A stretch of 64,000 bases of DNA, from positions 1 through 64,000 of the IMG/VR virus record IMGVR_UViG_3300042899_000796; one strand, given 5' to 3'. Made by a program: the position numbers and the translations under genes. Under the pieces are notes generated by a model. The model did not search any database and was not told the DNA's origin. It was given only the letters and a program-made list of their open reading frames with translations. This DNA is from a virus. Positions 32,798 through 43,900 of this stretch are shown in pieces (the first letter of the stretch is position 1; every line of letters starts with the position of its first letter).

Positions 32798-33541
32798 ATG
32801 GAAAATCAAACAACAGATTACGGACAACAAAATTTTACTTTACCTCACGATGTGGTACCATTACCATCAGGTGGAGTTTTTTACAAAAACAAAAAAAAAT
32901 CAATCAAGGTGGGTTATTTAACCGCCTCTGATGAAAATATTTTAATGGCAGGTGGGTTAGATATTACCACAAATTTATTAAGAAATAAAATTTACGAACC
33001 AGACCTTAGGATTGAAGATATGATTGAAGGTGATGTTGAGTCAATATTGGTGTTTTTAAGAAATACTGCATTTGGACCTGAAATGGATTTAAATTTAATT
33101 GACCCATTTACTAAAAAACCATTCAAAACGACTGTAGCTCTTGACGAATTAAATGTTATTAAAGGCCAGTCTCCAAATGAGGATGGGACATTTACAACTA
33201 TATTACCAAAATCTAATGCAACAATTAAGTTAAAACCATTAAATTATGGTGAAATAATGGAAATTAGTAAGTTAGAATCGACGTACCCTCAAGGTAGAGT
33301 AGTTCCAAAAATAACTTGGAGACTTCAAAAAGAGATTGTTGAAGTAAACGGAAACACGGATAAGTCAGAAATATCTAAATTTGTTGAACAAATGCCTATT
33401 TCAGATTCTAAGTATATTAGACAATTTATGAATGAAAATGAACCAAAATTAGACATGAGTCGAGTTGTAAGCACCCCATCAGGAGAAAAGATGACAGTTA
33501 ATGTCGGATTTGGGGTGGACTTTTTTCGCCCTTTCTTCTGA
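32798..33541 (+). CDS. gp26-like baseplate/tail assembly protein (T4_baseplate family)
   Basis: 247 residues. LPSGGVFYKNKKKSIKVGYL (residues about 22-41), then SDENILMAGG and ESILVFLRNTAFGPEM, match the T4_baseplate family (PF12322, T4 gp26). Members work in baseplate hub assembly and are close to the tail assembly chaperones of other phages. Its position immediately upstream of the tape measure gene supports a chaperone-like role. The 3' end overlaps, in the +1 frame, a short gene (33501-33680). This overlap and its TTTTTT run at 33521-33526 leave open a frameshifted fusion product. Confidence 0.7.
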   Translation: MENQTTDYGQQNFTLPHDVVPLPSGGVFYKNKKKSIKVGYLTASDENILMAGGLDITTNLLRNKIYEPDLRIEDMIEGDVESILVFLRNTAFGPEMDLNLIDPFTKKPFKTTVALDELNVIKGQSPNEDGTFTTILPKSNATIKLKPLNYGEIMEISKLESTYPQGRVVPKITWRLQKEIVEVNGNTDKSEISKFVEQMPISDSKYIRQFMNENEPKLDMSRVVSTPSGEKMTVNVGFGVDFFRPFF

Positions 33542-33680
33542 TTATAGGAAAGGACAAATAGATGAATTCTATTATTTAAACAAATTAATGAACATATCTT
33601 ATCAAGATTTTGTAACAATGCCCTTATTTGTTAGAAAATATTTGTTAGATAAATGGTTAGAAGATAATAAAAAGGACTGA
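33501..33680 (+). CDS. gp51/tail-chaperone-like small protein overlapping gp26-like gene
   Basis: A 59-residue ORF in the +1 frame relative to the gp26-like gene. It starts MSDLGWTFFALSSDYRKGQI and has ISYQDFVTMPLFVRKYLLDK, which is the kind of short helix-turn seen in gp51-like baseplate hub catalysts and in the C-terminal extension of tail assembly chaperones. It overlaps the previous gene by 41 bases and its stop codon lies inside the terminator stem. It may be made alone from the ATG at 33501 or fused by +1 frameshift near the T-run. Its place between a gp26-like protein and a tape measure supports a chaperone function. Confidence 0.6.
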   Translation: MSDLGWTFFALSSDYRKGQIDEFYYLNKLMNISYQDFVTMPLFVRKYLLDKWLEDNKKD

Positions 33681-33695
33681 AAACTCAGTCCTTTT
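33671..33695 (+). terminator. Intrinsic terminator after the gp26/gp51-like pair
   Basis: The 10-bp stem AAAGGACTGA / TCAGTCCTTT has an AAAC loop and a short T-run. Confidence 0.75.
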
Positions 33696-33696
33696 G

Positions 33697-33703
33697 TATT
33701 TAT
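33697..33703 (+). promoter_or_regulatory. Late-promoter-like TATTTAT before tape measure
   Basis: GTATTTATA lies directly after the terminator and 21 bases before the ATG at 33725. Confidence 0.5.
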
Positions 33704-33724
33704 AATAAAATACTATTTTAAATT

Positions 33725-35521
33725 ATGCAAGCAGCTGAACAATCACCGGAAGAATATAAAAAATCACTTATTGGTTCTCTTGATGTTGCGACAGAATTGG
33801 CATCATACGTTGTTGAGATACAAAAATCATCTATTGAGATAAATAAGGTTTTTGGTCAGGGTAGAGAGCGAGTTGGTATACTAATGTCAAGTATCGCAGA
33901 CGCACTCCCTATGGTCAATCGTTTAGGTGGGTCAATGGCTGATGTTGCCAAAACTATTGGTGAAGTTGCTGATGCATCTGGTCGAAATGTTATTGCGAGC
34001 ACTGAGGAGGTTGAAAAACTTTACGCGGCTCAGAAAGTATTAGGTATTAGTGCAAGGGAAATGACCAATTCTTTTTTAGATATTGGTGTTGGTTTGGCTC
34101 AGATTCCTAAACAATTAGAAGAGTCTATAGAATATATTCAAAGTATTGGTGGTAATACACAAGCGGTAATGAAATCCGTTACTAGCAATATGGAACAAAT
34201 GAATAGGTTCCAATTTGAAGGTGGTGTTGTTGGTTTAACTAAAATGGCGGCACAAGCGTCAATGTTGAGGTTTAATATGAATGAGACCTTTAGATTGGCG
34301 GATAAAGTATTAGACCCTGAAGGTGCAATTGAAGTCGCGGCGGCATTCCAAAGATTAGGAGTATCGGCAGGTGCATTAGCAGACCCATTCCAATTAATGA
34401 ATATGTCTATTAATGACCCATCAGGATTACAAGATAGTTTAGCGGATGTTGCAAAACAATTTACATATTTTGACGAGAAAACTAAAACCTTTAAAATAAA
34501 TCCTCAAGGTGTGTTAACACTTAGAGAGATGGAAAAACAAACAGGTGTTAGTGCTGCGGAAATGAGTAAAATGGGGTTAGCAGCTGCGGAACTAGACAAA
34601 AGACTATCGGCAGTTAATTTAGCTGGAATAACAATAGGTACTGAAGAGGACAAACAATTCTTAGCAAATATTGCTAAAATGGGTAAAGATGGTGAGTATG
34701 AAGTTAAAATCAAAAATGAAGATGGTACGGAAGAAACTAAAAAATTACAAGAAGTAACTCAAAAAGAATTTGATAAATTAATACAAGAACAAAAAGACGG
34801 GCCAAAGAGTTTAGAGGAGATTGCCAGAGTTCAAATGAACATTTCGGAAACCGTTAAAGGGGATGTTGCGGCAATTAAAAACGCTTTTCTTGGAGGTACC
34901 GCAACCGCAAAACCTGTTAAAGAAACTATAATTGGAGCTCAAAAAACTGCGGATGTATTAGGTGGTGAAGCTTCAAAAAAATTCGGAGACACTAAAAGTA
35001 CTAGGGTAGAAGTTGAAACAACGTTGAAAGATTTGGGTACAATGGCGATGGATTTTAAAGAGGGTATTAAACCTGCAACTCAAACATTATCGGATTACTT
35101 AATGAAGGTTGGTAATCAAATGGAATCAGTTCAAAATAAGTTTACTGATGCGTTAAAAGAGTATGGTAAAAATGTTTCTAGTAAATTAGGTGATACACCA
35201 ATGGAACAACTTACAAAAAAAGGGGTTGATACTGCTTTAGAAAAAAGTGGTGTTGAAATACCGTCTAAGACTGCTCCAATAGATTCAAACACTAGTAAAA
35301 TTAAAAATGAAAGAACAATTTCTAATAATCAAAATATAACCACTAAAAGTACTGTTGATGTTGGAGGAAAAATTGAAGTTGATGTTAAAGTTCCTACAGG
35401 ACTTTCATCAGAACAACTAAAACAAATTTTAGATACTACCTTTAATGAGTCAAGATTTAAGGATTATATTGTTAGGTTAATACCTGGTGATTCAAAAGAA
35501 CCTAAGTCAAATTCTTACTAA
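33725..35521 (+). CDS. Tape measure protein
   Basis: 598 residues, close to T4 gp29 (590). It is mostly helical and alanine-rich. Phrases such as GLAQIPKQLEESIEYIQSIG, AAAFQRLGVSAGALADPFQL and EMEKQTGVSAAEMSKMGLAA are typical of the repeat helices in tape measure proteins. Residues about 300-345 are a small beta insertion, and the C-terminal 120 residues are Lys-rich and end in a VDVKVPTGLSSEQL strand region. It follows the chaperone-like pair as expected. By the usual rule of about 0.15 nm per residue, the tail would be about 90 nm long (inference). Confidence 0.75.
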   Translation: MQAAEQSPEEYKKSLIGSLDVATELASYVVEIQKSSIEINKVFGQGRERVGILMSSIADALPMVNRLGGSMADVAKTIGEVADASGRNVIASTEEVEKLYAAQKVLGISAREMTNSFLDIGVGLAQIPKQLEESIEYIQSIGGNTQAVMKSVTSNMEQMNRFQFEGGVVGLTKMAAQASMLRFNMNETFRLADKVLDPEGAIEVAAAFQRLGVSAGALADPFQLMNMSINDPSGLQDSLADVAKQFTYFDEKTKTFKINPQGVLTLREMEKQTGVSAAEMSKMGLAAAELDKRLSAVNLAGITIGTEEDKQFLANIAKMGKDGEYEVKIKNEDGTEETKKLQEVTQKEFDKLIQEQKDGPKSLEEIARVQMNISETVKGDVAAIKNAFLGGTATAKPVKETIIGAQKTADVLGGEASKKFGDTKSTRVEVETTLKDLGTMAMDFKEGIKPATQTLSDYLMKVGNQMESVQNKFTDALKEYGKNVSSKLGDTPMEQLTKKGVDTALEKSGVEIPSKTAPIDSNTSKIKNERTISNNQNITTKSTVDVGGKIEVDVKVPTGLSSEQLKQILDTTFNESRFKDYIVRLIPGDSKEPKSNSY

Positions 35522-35526
35522 TAATG

Positions 35527-35533
35527 TATTTAT
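35527..35533 (+). promoter_or_regulatory. Late-promoter-like TATTTAT before the large baseplate operon
   Basis: GTATTTATA lies 16 bases before the ATG at 35550. The next two genes (to 48593) overlap each other, so this may drive a 13-kb late operon. Confidence 0.5.
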
Positions 35534-35549
35534 AAAATAAAAATCATAG

Positions 35550-38500
35550 ATGTCAAATAGTCCATTAGATTTAATTAACTCGGATTCGTTCAGAAAAAAA
35601 CTTATAACGAGAAATTTAGTACCTTATGCTAAATCTCCAAACAGACCTTCTGTTCAAGTTCCGTATGAATATATTTCATCGGATTTCTCTGTAATTGATA
35701 GTCCTGACCAACTTATTGATAATCCATCATTAGCGAATCAACTATATCCATTAAATAGATATGGTAATGAGGGAGGATATCAACAAGTTCCTGACCCAAA
35801 TGGGTTAACTAATACCATTTCAAATCAAGGTGAATATGGACCGGGACAACAAGACGCTCATATAGTTGATGAAGGTTATGACGCAGTTAGATTATGGAGA
35901 CCTTTAAACGCCTATGCTGACGGATTAAATGTTTTTGACTCTGCGGAATCATTTTCAAGTTTAGAAACAGTTAGACCTGACCAAGACCGACAAGGTAACG
36001 GACAACCATATCCTGGTCCAATTGTTGCATCATCGTATTCTCCTTTATCAATCTTATTATCAACTAACCCAACCGGTAGTAATGGTAATTTAAGTCAAGA
36101 TTCATATATTGCTCGTTTAGGTGCTCAGACTCTTAGAAGAGAATTCCAAGAAAGAATAGCGACAAGAATTAGGTTAGAGACGATAGGGCAAGCCAACATT
36201 TTAAATGTAACAAGTGGTACTGATTTAGTTAATATTTTATCAGGACAAGTTCCAATATTAGAACCAAATTGGCAAATAACGGTACCCGCAAATCCAATAA
36301 CTGCCGCTGCTGATTTTGCGTTAAGGTTAGGTGGGAGTATTTTACCTGTTTCTTTAATACCGGGTTCTTATTTTGACCCAATGATTAATCCGGGTCAACC
36401 TACAACAATTCAACAAGTTACAAACGCAATTGCTGGAACAGGTATTGGTAATTTCTTTAATCAACTATTAGGGGGAACACAAACAGGTTCACAAATTTTT
36501 TATAATAATACAGGGGCCGGTCAAAAGTCTCGTTTATTTAAAAACATTGATTACAACAAATATAAACCAAATTTTGTTAGAGGTGTATTTGATAGAGTAT
36601 TAGGTGCAATAACAGGGACTCTTTCTGATAATAGTAACTATTATGTTGGTTCTATAACATCTGAACCATCTCGAGTGTTTTCTCCTGGTGGGGACTTACC
36701 TGTTGACCAATTTGGAAAAGAACAACAATCACCGGTATATGGACCTCAAGAGTTAGCACAACTTTATGAAGGACCAAGTAAAGAAGTTAGGTTAGGTGCT
36801 AATGGTCCTACATATTCTAATGGTGGTGGTATTGAAGGAGGTTTTACTTGGGTTTCTCCAAAGTATAAAGATAATGCCGGAAAAAAAGTTGGATTAGGTG
36901 GGGTTGTAACAAATCAAGATGAGGATTTTAAACCATCATCATATAATACAACTGAATCGACAAACATAACTTTTAAAGGAGGTTCTATCTTAGATGATAC
37001 TCAGAGAATCATTAATAGCCAACCTCAAGGAGGTCGAAGATTACAACACGTAGGTAATGCGATTGACCAAGTTAGTAAAGTTTTCCATGATGGATATAAA
37101 GAAATTACTAAAGGTTCAAGAGTATATCGATATGTTGGTGCTGTGGGACAAGAAGTTGGAACAGAGTATTGTCGTATTTTTGCAAAAGATGTACCATACC
37201 TACAATACAATGATTTACAAAAAGTAGATGGTATTACAACATCGGGTAGAAGATTTTCAGATTCAGTATTTGATAACACCTACAATTTAAATATTGCTCC
37301 AAACAAACAAGAAGGTGGGCAAGATTCGACTAATTTGATTGGAACTCAAAATGACGCATATGCTAAAAAGTATATGTTTTCATTAGAAAATTTGGCGTGG
37401 AGAACATCAAGTACTCCTGGTTATGCGATTTCTGATTTACCTGTTTGTGAGAGAGGTCCTAATGGAGGTCGAGTTATGTGGTTTCCACCATATGGTTTAA
37501 CATTTAGTGAACAAGTATCTGCAAATTGGAACACATCTGAATTTCTTGGAAGACCGGAACCTGTTTATACTTATAAAAATACTTCTCGTACTGGTACTTT
37601 AACTTGGAAAATAGTTGTTGACCATCCGTCATCTTTAAATGTTGTTGTTAATAAAGTTTTAGCTAATGAAACAAATAAAGTAAGGATTGATAGTATTTTA
37701 GATTCATTCTTTGCTGGATGTAGAAAATATGATTTATATGAATTAGCTAAAAAATATTATACGGTTAATCCTAATGATTTATATTTGCTACAACAAGCAA
37801 TTACTTCAAAAGAAACAACAAAAGAACAAACTGAATATATTAAAAAAACAATTCAGGTAGGTAATAATTCTACTACAGGTGCTGATACAAATGTTTCTCA
37901 AGCAAGTAGTGAAGATTTATTTGGAAAGTATAAAGATTTAGGATTCTATTTTGAAAATGATTATCCTCAAAAGAATAATGTAAGTGCTTACCCATCTCAA
38001 TATGATTTATATATAGGTAATAAAAGTGTTTATAATAGTAAACCAAATGCGGCACAAACTAGTGAAGTTTTTGAAACTGTTGTAACACCTAATTATGATG
38101 TAATGAAACAATTGGCGGTTGATATTGGTAAACAATTAAGTACTAATAGTCAGGGTATTGTGACAATAACAATTGATGCAAGTTGTTCCGCACCTGCGAG
38201 TCCGTCGTATAATACTGAATTAGCAACAAGAAGGATTGAATCGGCTATTAAATTTTTCCAAGAAAATGAAAATACTAAAAAGGAGTTTGGTAAACGATTA
38301 TTAGTAAATCAAGGTAAAAGTTTAGGGGAGCAAACCACTACATTACCTTTAGCTTCTAAATCAAGACAAGCCCCATATACATTACCTTTTGTTAGTAAAC
38401 AAAGTGTAAATTGTACTGACCAAGACTCTAGTGTTGTGGGAGGCGACATTAAAGTAGGTGCTAAAGAAGTTTATACTTATGGTGCGATGGCATGTAGAAG

Positions 38501-40580
38501 AGCCTATATTAGTGCAATTAGGTCAACTTTAAATAACCCAACAACTACACCTCCAGCACAATTTACTACGGTTCTTGAGGAGAATAAAGTATTAAAAACG
38601 GTTAAAGAAGATGTTGTTAGTCAAGAGTACAAACCTAGAGATAATATTACTAAAAGAGTTTTAAGAGCGTTATTATCAGAATGTGATTATTTTGAAACAA
38701 TAAAGGCAGAAACACCTATGGTTTATGATAACTTGAGAGATAAATTAAAATTCTTTCAACCTGCATTCCATTCAACAACTCCTGAAGGATTAAACTCTCG
38801 TCTAACATTTTTACAACAATGTTTAAGACCGGGAGACACTATTCCAACAATTAAAGAGGTGAATGGTAGTCAACAATTGCAATATAATAATGCTACTAAT
38901 ACTTCTTTTGGAGCACCTCCAGTATTGATATTACGTGTTGGGGATTTTTATAATACTAAAATAATACCAACGTCATTGTCATTACAATATGAATCACTTG
39001 ATATCAATCCTGAGGGTATTGGTATTCAACCTATGATTGCAAATGTGACAATGGGATTTAATTTTGTTGGTGGTAGTGGATTAAAAGAGTCAATTGATAA
39101 ATTACAAAATGCGTTAACGTTTAATTATTATGCTAATACCGAGATTTGGGACGATAGAGCAGATGTTACATCGAGTGAAGAATTCTTAAAATCGTTAGAT
39201 AAAGAATTTTTAGCGATGGCACCACCTCCATCACCACCGACATTGAATCAAGCAGAGGTTGAAAATGGTCAAAATAATAATAGTGCTATTGGAACAGTTA
39301 CAACAAATGAGGTTACTGCGACTGAGGAGAAAGGTACTTTAAATTATTCTGATTTTATGGTTAAAGTTGTTAAAGAAACTCAAACTTATTTCCAAACAAT
39401 TGTTAATAAGACAAAAGAAAGTGTTAATCAATATAACAACGCTGTTCGTCAACAATGGATGTTAGAAAGGTCATATACTCAAGGTTCTATAAGAGTATCT
39501 GAGAATCCAACTGTATTATTTGGGAAACCAAGTAATGTTGAAAAAAGATTTGATGAAATTTTTGCGTCATTACAGAAGAACATTTCAGATGGAGATGAAG
39601 GTTTTATACAATGGATGTCGTCTCCTTCATTTGGGTTTTCAACTAAAGTAATTCGACAACTTAAGGATAATTACATTAATTTAGTTAAAAACAAAAGAGG
39701 TTCATTCCAAAATGCAATTAGTAAAATAACTCAGGATGTTACTAATGTTGAACAAACTTATATCCAAACATTAGGTAGGGCTAATACTATTATTTTTCAA
39801 GGGATGACTGATATGGGTACTGATGGATATCAAGCAAAATCAGGTCCTGTTAGGGTTTATAACACAAGTGGTACAACAAATGTTAATATTACATCAAATG
39901 GGGTTGCAAACACATTAATTGAATTAGTTAATGATATCAATACAATTAAATCGGGTATTACTGAATTTAATAAAATTATTTCGAGTACTTATGATTTCAC
40001 GTATGAGGGACAAAAATATACTGGTATTTTAGTTTATGGAACTGACACTAAAGGTAAAACGGGTACTGACGCACCTACGGTTGAAAAAGTGTTTAATCCT
40101 TTTAGTAAAAATAATGACTTCCAAAATGATATTTTTAAACGAGTTTATATGATTATTTCAGATGATATTCTTGATACTAAAAAATATGAAACATTTAAAA
40201 CTGCAATGATTGGTAATATAATTGGTAACGCTAGTATTATTGGAACCGGATTTGATGATATTGAGAAAAAATTTGATGATTATTGGTTGGTTAAAACAAA
40301 ACCATTATTCTTAAATGAAACAAATATTACAAAATCATTCATTGATAATATTGAGAAAACACCATTAAAAAATTTCTTAATATACACACCTTTTGATAAA
40401 AAATCTAGAGAGTTTTTTTATACGACATTAACTACCGCTACTGATAATAAAAAGAAATCTCAAGAAACAATGATTTCATCATTGGGTGATACGACAAATA
40501 GAAATACAGACATAAACAAATGGAATAGTGAAGATGGAGTTAATTCATTGGCATATATTTCAAAAGTAAAACTTAATTAA
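35550..40580 (+). CDS. Giant tail/baseplate hub-like protein with OmpA-like domain
   Basis: 1676 residues. The N-terminal 600 residues are Gly/Asn/Pro-rich and not assigned. At about 640-690, MWFPPYGLTFSEQVSANWN and PVYTYKNTSRTGTLTWKIVV match a motif found in contractile-phage tail proteins of the XkdQ/LysM-linked type. Residues about 845-905 look OmpA-like: VTITIDASCSAPASPS, then NTELATRRIESAIKFF, which is the peptidoglycan-binding core of that family. The rest is helical and may form part of the baseplate or tail tip. The start of the next gene overlaps its stop by one base. The role is inferred; an OmpA-like domain fits contact with the host cell wall. Confidence 0.55.
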   Translation: MSNSPLDLINSDSFRKKLITRNLVPYAKSPNRPSVQVPYEYISSDFSVIDSPDQLIDNPSLANQLYPLNRYGNEGGYQQVPDPNGLTNTISNQGEYGPGQQDAHIVDEGYDAVRLWRPLNAYADGLNVFDSAESFSSLETVRPDQDRQGNGQPYPGPIVASSYSPLSILLSTNPTGSNGNLSQDSYIARLGAQTLRREFQERIATRIRLETIGQANILNVTSGTDLVNILSGQVPILEPNWQITVPANPITAAADFALRLGGSILPVSLIPGSYFDPMINPGQPTTIQQVTNAIAGTGIGNFFNQLLGGTQTGSQIFYNNTGAGQKSRLFKNIDYNKYKPNFVRGVFDRVLGAITGTLSDNSNYYVGSITSEPSRVFSPGGDLPVDQFGKEQQSPVYGPQELAQLYEGPSKEVRLGANGPTYSNGGGIEGGFTWVSPKYKDNAGKKVGLGGVVTNQDEDFKPSSYNTTESTNITFKGGSILDDTQRIINSQPQGGRRLQHVGNAIDQVSKVFHDGYKEITKGSRVYRYVGAVGQEVGTEYCRIFAKDVPYLQYNDLQKVDGITTSGRRFSDSVFDNTYNLNIAPNKQEGGQDSTNLIGTQNDAYAKKYMFSLENLAWRTSSTPGYAISDLPVCERGPNGGRVMWFPPYGLTFSEQVSANWNTSEFLGRPEPVYTYKNTSRTGTLTWKIVVDHPSSLNVVVNKVLANETNKVRIDSILDSFFAGCRKYDLYELAKKYYTVNPNDLYLLQQAITSKETTKEQTEYIKKTIQVGNNSTTGADTNVSQASSEDLFGKYKDLGFYFENDYPQKNNVSAYPSQYDLYIGNKSVYNSKPNAAQTSEVFETVVTPNYDVMKQLAVDIGKQLSTNSQGIVTITIDASCSAPASPSYNTELATRRIESAIKFFQENENTKKEFGKRLLVNQGKSLGEQTTTLPLASKSRQAPYTLPFVSKQSVNCTDQDSSVVGGDIKVGAKEVYTYGAMACRRAYISAIRSTLNNPTTTPPAQFTTVLEENKVLKTVKEDVVSQEYKPRDNITKRVLRALLSECDYFETIKAETPMVYDNLRDKLKFFQPAFHSTTPEGLNSRLTFLQQCLRPGDTIPTIKEVNGSQQLQYNNATNTSFGAPPVLILRVGDFYNTKIIPTSLSLQYESLDINPEGIGIQPMIANVTMGFNFVGGSGLKESIDKLQNALTFNYYANTEIWDDRADVTSSEEFLKSLDKEFLAMAPPPSPPTLNQAEVENGQNNNSAIGTVTTNEVTATEEKGTLNYSDFMVKVVKETQTYFQTIVNKTKESVNQYNNAVRQQWMLERSYTQGSIRVSENPTVLFGKPSNVEKRFDEIFASLQKNISDGDEGFIQWMSSPSFGFSTKVIRQLKDNYINLVKNKRGSFQNAISKITQDVTNVEQTYIQTLGRANTIIFQGMTDMGTDGYQAKSGPVRVYNTSGTTNVNITSNGVANTLIELVNDINTIKSGITEFNKIISSTYDFTYEGQKYTGILVYGTDTKGKTGTDAPTVEKVFNPFSKNNDFQNDIFKRVYMIISDDILDTKKYETFKTAMIGNIIGNASIIGTGFDDIEKKFDDYWLVKTKPLFLNETNITKSFIDNIEKTPLKNFLIYTPFDKKSREFFYTTLTTATDNKKKSQETMISSLGDTTNRNTDINKWNSEDGVNSLAYISKVKLN

Positions 40581-40903
40581 TGGCTTTTCAATATTGGAAT
40601 AGATACAGTGAATTTTTAATTAACGGTGAACAAACCGTAGTTCCGTATGTGCAACTACCTCAAAAAACTACTGACAAAGCTTATATCTATAAAGTTGCTA
40701 AAAGTAGATTGGATAAAGTTTCACAGGAGTATTACAATTCACCATATTTTAGTTGGTTAATTTTACAAGCTAATCCTCAATTTGGTGGGTTGGAAAATTA
40801 TATATATGACGGGGCTATCTTGATAATTCCATTTCCTTTACTACCATCTTTACAGGATTATAAGGCATCGTTAGAAAATCATTTTTATTATTATGGCAGG
40901 TAA
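40580..40903 (+). CDS. Baseplate wedge protein gp53-like with LysM-like core
   Basis: 107 residues. KSRLDKVSQEYYNSPYFSWL (about 38-57) then LQANPQFGGLENYIYDGAIL and IIPFPLLPSL follow the LysM-like layout R-L-D-x-I/V-A/S-x-x-Y-Y, A/W-x-x-I/L-x-x-A-N, G-x-x-I/L-x-I-P. This layout is used by gp53 and tail protein X-type genes. The protein joins wedge or tube parts. It overlaps both neighbours by 1 and 11 bases, so all three are coupled. Confidence 0.65.
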   Translation: MAFQYWNRYSEFLINGEQTVVPYVQLPQKTTDKAYIYKVAKSRLDKVSQEYYNSPYFSWLILQANPQFGGLENYIYDGAILIIPFPLLPSLQDYKASLENHFYYYGR

Positions 40904-43900
40904 CTTACAGGCAGACAACAGCGGAGATATTTTAGTTGAGTTTGATTACAACAATATCATTGTAGTTGACCCAAATAAAACAATTGACTCTCAGGGTAAA
41001 ATTCAAGAAAGATTGGTTGACCATGAGAGTTTAGTTATGTATGCAAATTTGGAAGCAGAAGTTCTCCCAAGAACTAAACTAGCAGTAGGGGGTAGTCCTG
41101 AAGATAGAATTAGAACTATTTCTGTTGCCAAAATGAATATGTTAAAACCAACCAAAGATTCGTTTTTAGGTGTAGGTTACTACGATGAGTTAACAGGTGA
41201 AAATTCAACCAAATTTAAAGGTGATAATCAAATGATGGAAAAGGCCGTTGACCCAAAAAATGGAGACACCCCTTATATTATTAGTTCTCCTGCAAATTTA
41301 AAAGATGTTTTCGATAATGGTTTATTGGGTATTACACAGATTAATGTTACTACTAATTCATCATTCGTTCCTTCAGTTACAATGGAATTGGAAGATGTTC
41401 AAGGGAAAGCGTTATTTCAATTGGGTAATAATTCACCATACGCAGCGTTTTTTAACTTACCATATCCACAATTTTATTTAACACTTAAAGGATATTATGG
41501 TCAGGCGATTAGATATCAATTAAATTTAGAAACTTTTAACGCTCGATTTAATTCGTTTAGTGGAAATTACCAAGTTAGTTTAAAGTTTAAAGGGTATAAG
41601 TTTAATGTTCTAAATGAAATATCAATGGGACATTTACTTGCGGTACCACATATGTATGGTCAAAGATTTGATATATCTACAACTCCGGGAGGTACTCAAG
41701 AATCTAACAAACAAGCAGAATCTCAATCTAAAGTTGAGGGAGCAGTTTCTAAAAATAACGCCTTAAGTCAAGATGAGGTTGTTACTCAAATTGTTTCTGA
41801 AAAAGGGTATCAGAAAATTGTCGAGGTTTATAGTGAATATAAATCCAAAGGATTAATTCCACCTGATTTACCTGAATTAACTTTATTTCAGTTAATGACT
41901 AAATTACAAACGTTTGAGAATAATATAATGGCATCTTTCCCTAGAGCAAAAGTTGCCCCTCTTACTAATATTAGAAGTTATAAAGAAGTTTTGAAACAAT
42001 ACTTTGACGCTGTTAGAGGTTCAAATCTTTCATGGTTCAATAAATATTTAAATCCAAAACCTATTGTAACTAATGGGAATGAAAAAATATATGTATTTAA
42101 AGAACTTAGCCGAGAAGATAAGGACTATGCGATAACATTGTTGGAATCTTATATAAAAAAATTCAATAATGCTTTGTCTGAAAATGCCACTTTAGGTAAG
42201 AATGGTGAATCTCCAATTGTTAATCCAATAACATTAAAAACGATTGAGATAGCCCCACCAACAGATGAATCTATTAATTGGAAAGAAACTGTTAGGTTAC
42301 AAACAGGTAAAGTATTACCAACCATTGAGGATGAACAAAAAGTTAAAGAATTAATTTATCTTGCAAAAACACCTGCAGCTGCAAAAACAGAAACCAATGG
42401 TAAAACATCGGTTGATATAGTTAATACAAAATTTTTCATATTTGAAGGTAATGGAAGATTTGACAATCAAATATCATTAATAGAGGCGCAGGCAAATAAA
42501 AAATTGTCAGAATACGAGGCGTTAATCTCAGCTGAATTATTAAGAAAAATTGAAGATACTGATACAGGTCTTGGATTTAAACCAACGGTTAGGAATATGA
42601 TTGCAGTTGTAATGGCTTCGGCTGAAGCGTTTATTCGTTTAATGGATGACGTTCATACAAATGCATGGAATGTAAAATATGACCCAGTTAGAAAACAAGC
42701 AATATTAGATAATACTTCGTCAGCTCCAAGTTCGGAGACAGTACAAAAAGTGGTTATAACAACAGAGGCTCAACAATCAAATCAAGGTTTAAGTAATTCT
42801 GAGATACCTGTTTATCCATGGCCGTTATTTTTTGTTGAAACACCTGAAGACACTAAAGGGAGATTTCAATTGAAATACATTGCGGACCCATCAGTTGTTG
42901 ACTTAACTCAAGGTTATTTATATGACAAATGGCCTGAGGTTGAATTTGTGGAAGAATATATGATTGGTTTAACTCAAAAATTTAGCCAACCTTCAGCTCC
43001 ACCACCATTAGATAATCAAAGAGATACTAATAGGATTAATATTAATGCAATTGAATTTCCATCAGAAGGATTACCTTATGTTAACAAAGAGGAAGTTAAA
43101 TTCTTTTATGAAATATGGGAAAGACAATTTTTAACATCACATTATTCAAATTTAATTAGGGCCAATCAAAATCAAATTGATTCATTAATTAAATTAAACT
43201 CTGAGGCGGAGGTTAATAATATTGTTAAAGGGATTGGTGTGAGTTCTCCGTATTTAAGTTTAAAATTAAAAAATTACGATTTAAAGGCATCAAATTATCA
43301 GGAGTTTTTAAAAACTATTTCAAATTCAGGAACCGGTAGAGCTTATCAAGATTACATTAGAGATTTTTTTGTTACACCATACATTAAAAATTTAACGGAA
43401 AATTCTTATAGTATTTTAAATGTTAACGATATTGGTAAACTACCACAATCAAATACTAAATCAGACGCGTTACAATCTTTATTATCTAATGCGTCTAACG
43501 AGCCATTGATTATTGATACGTTACCTTATACGGACCCTACTTGGTGTCTAAACAATTTAAGTTCAAGTAATAAATCGGTTGGAAATGAAGTTTTTAATAC
43601 AAAACAAACTTTAAAAGTTTTTGAACCAAGAAAAGTTATTGCAAATTTCACAGACGTATATGATTTTACTACTAATAGACCTGTAACAAATTTTTCTTTT
43701 TATCAAAATCAAAATCCTACTGTGTTTGCATTATTGGGATTAAATGGTTTTTATGAGTTTCGAACACCAAAAACTTTTGTAGCGACTGAAGGTTATTGTG
43801 ATTACACAACCCCAACAAATGCTTTACCATTTAGAACTACAACTTCAATATTGAACACACCTTATTTTGTTAATTCAATTCAAAATGGTGTTCAAAATAT

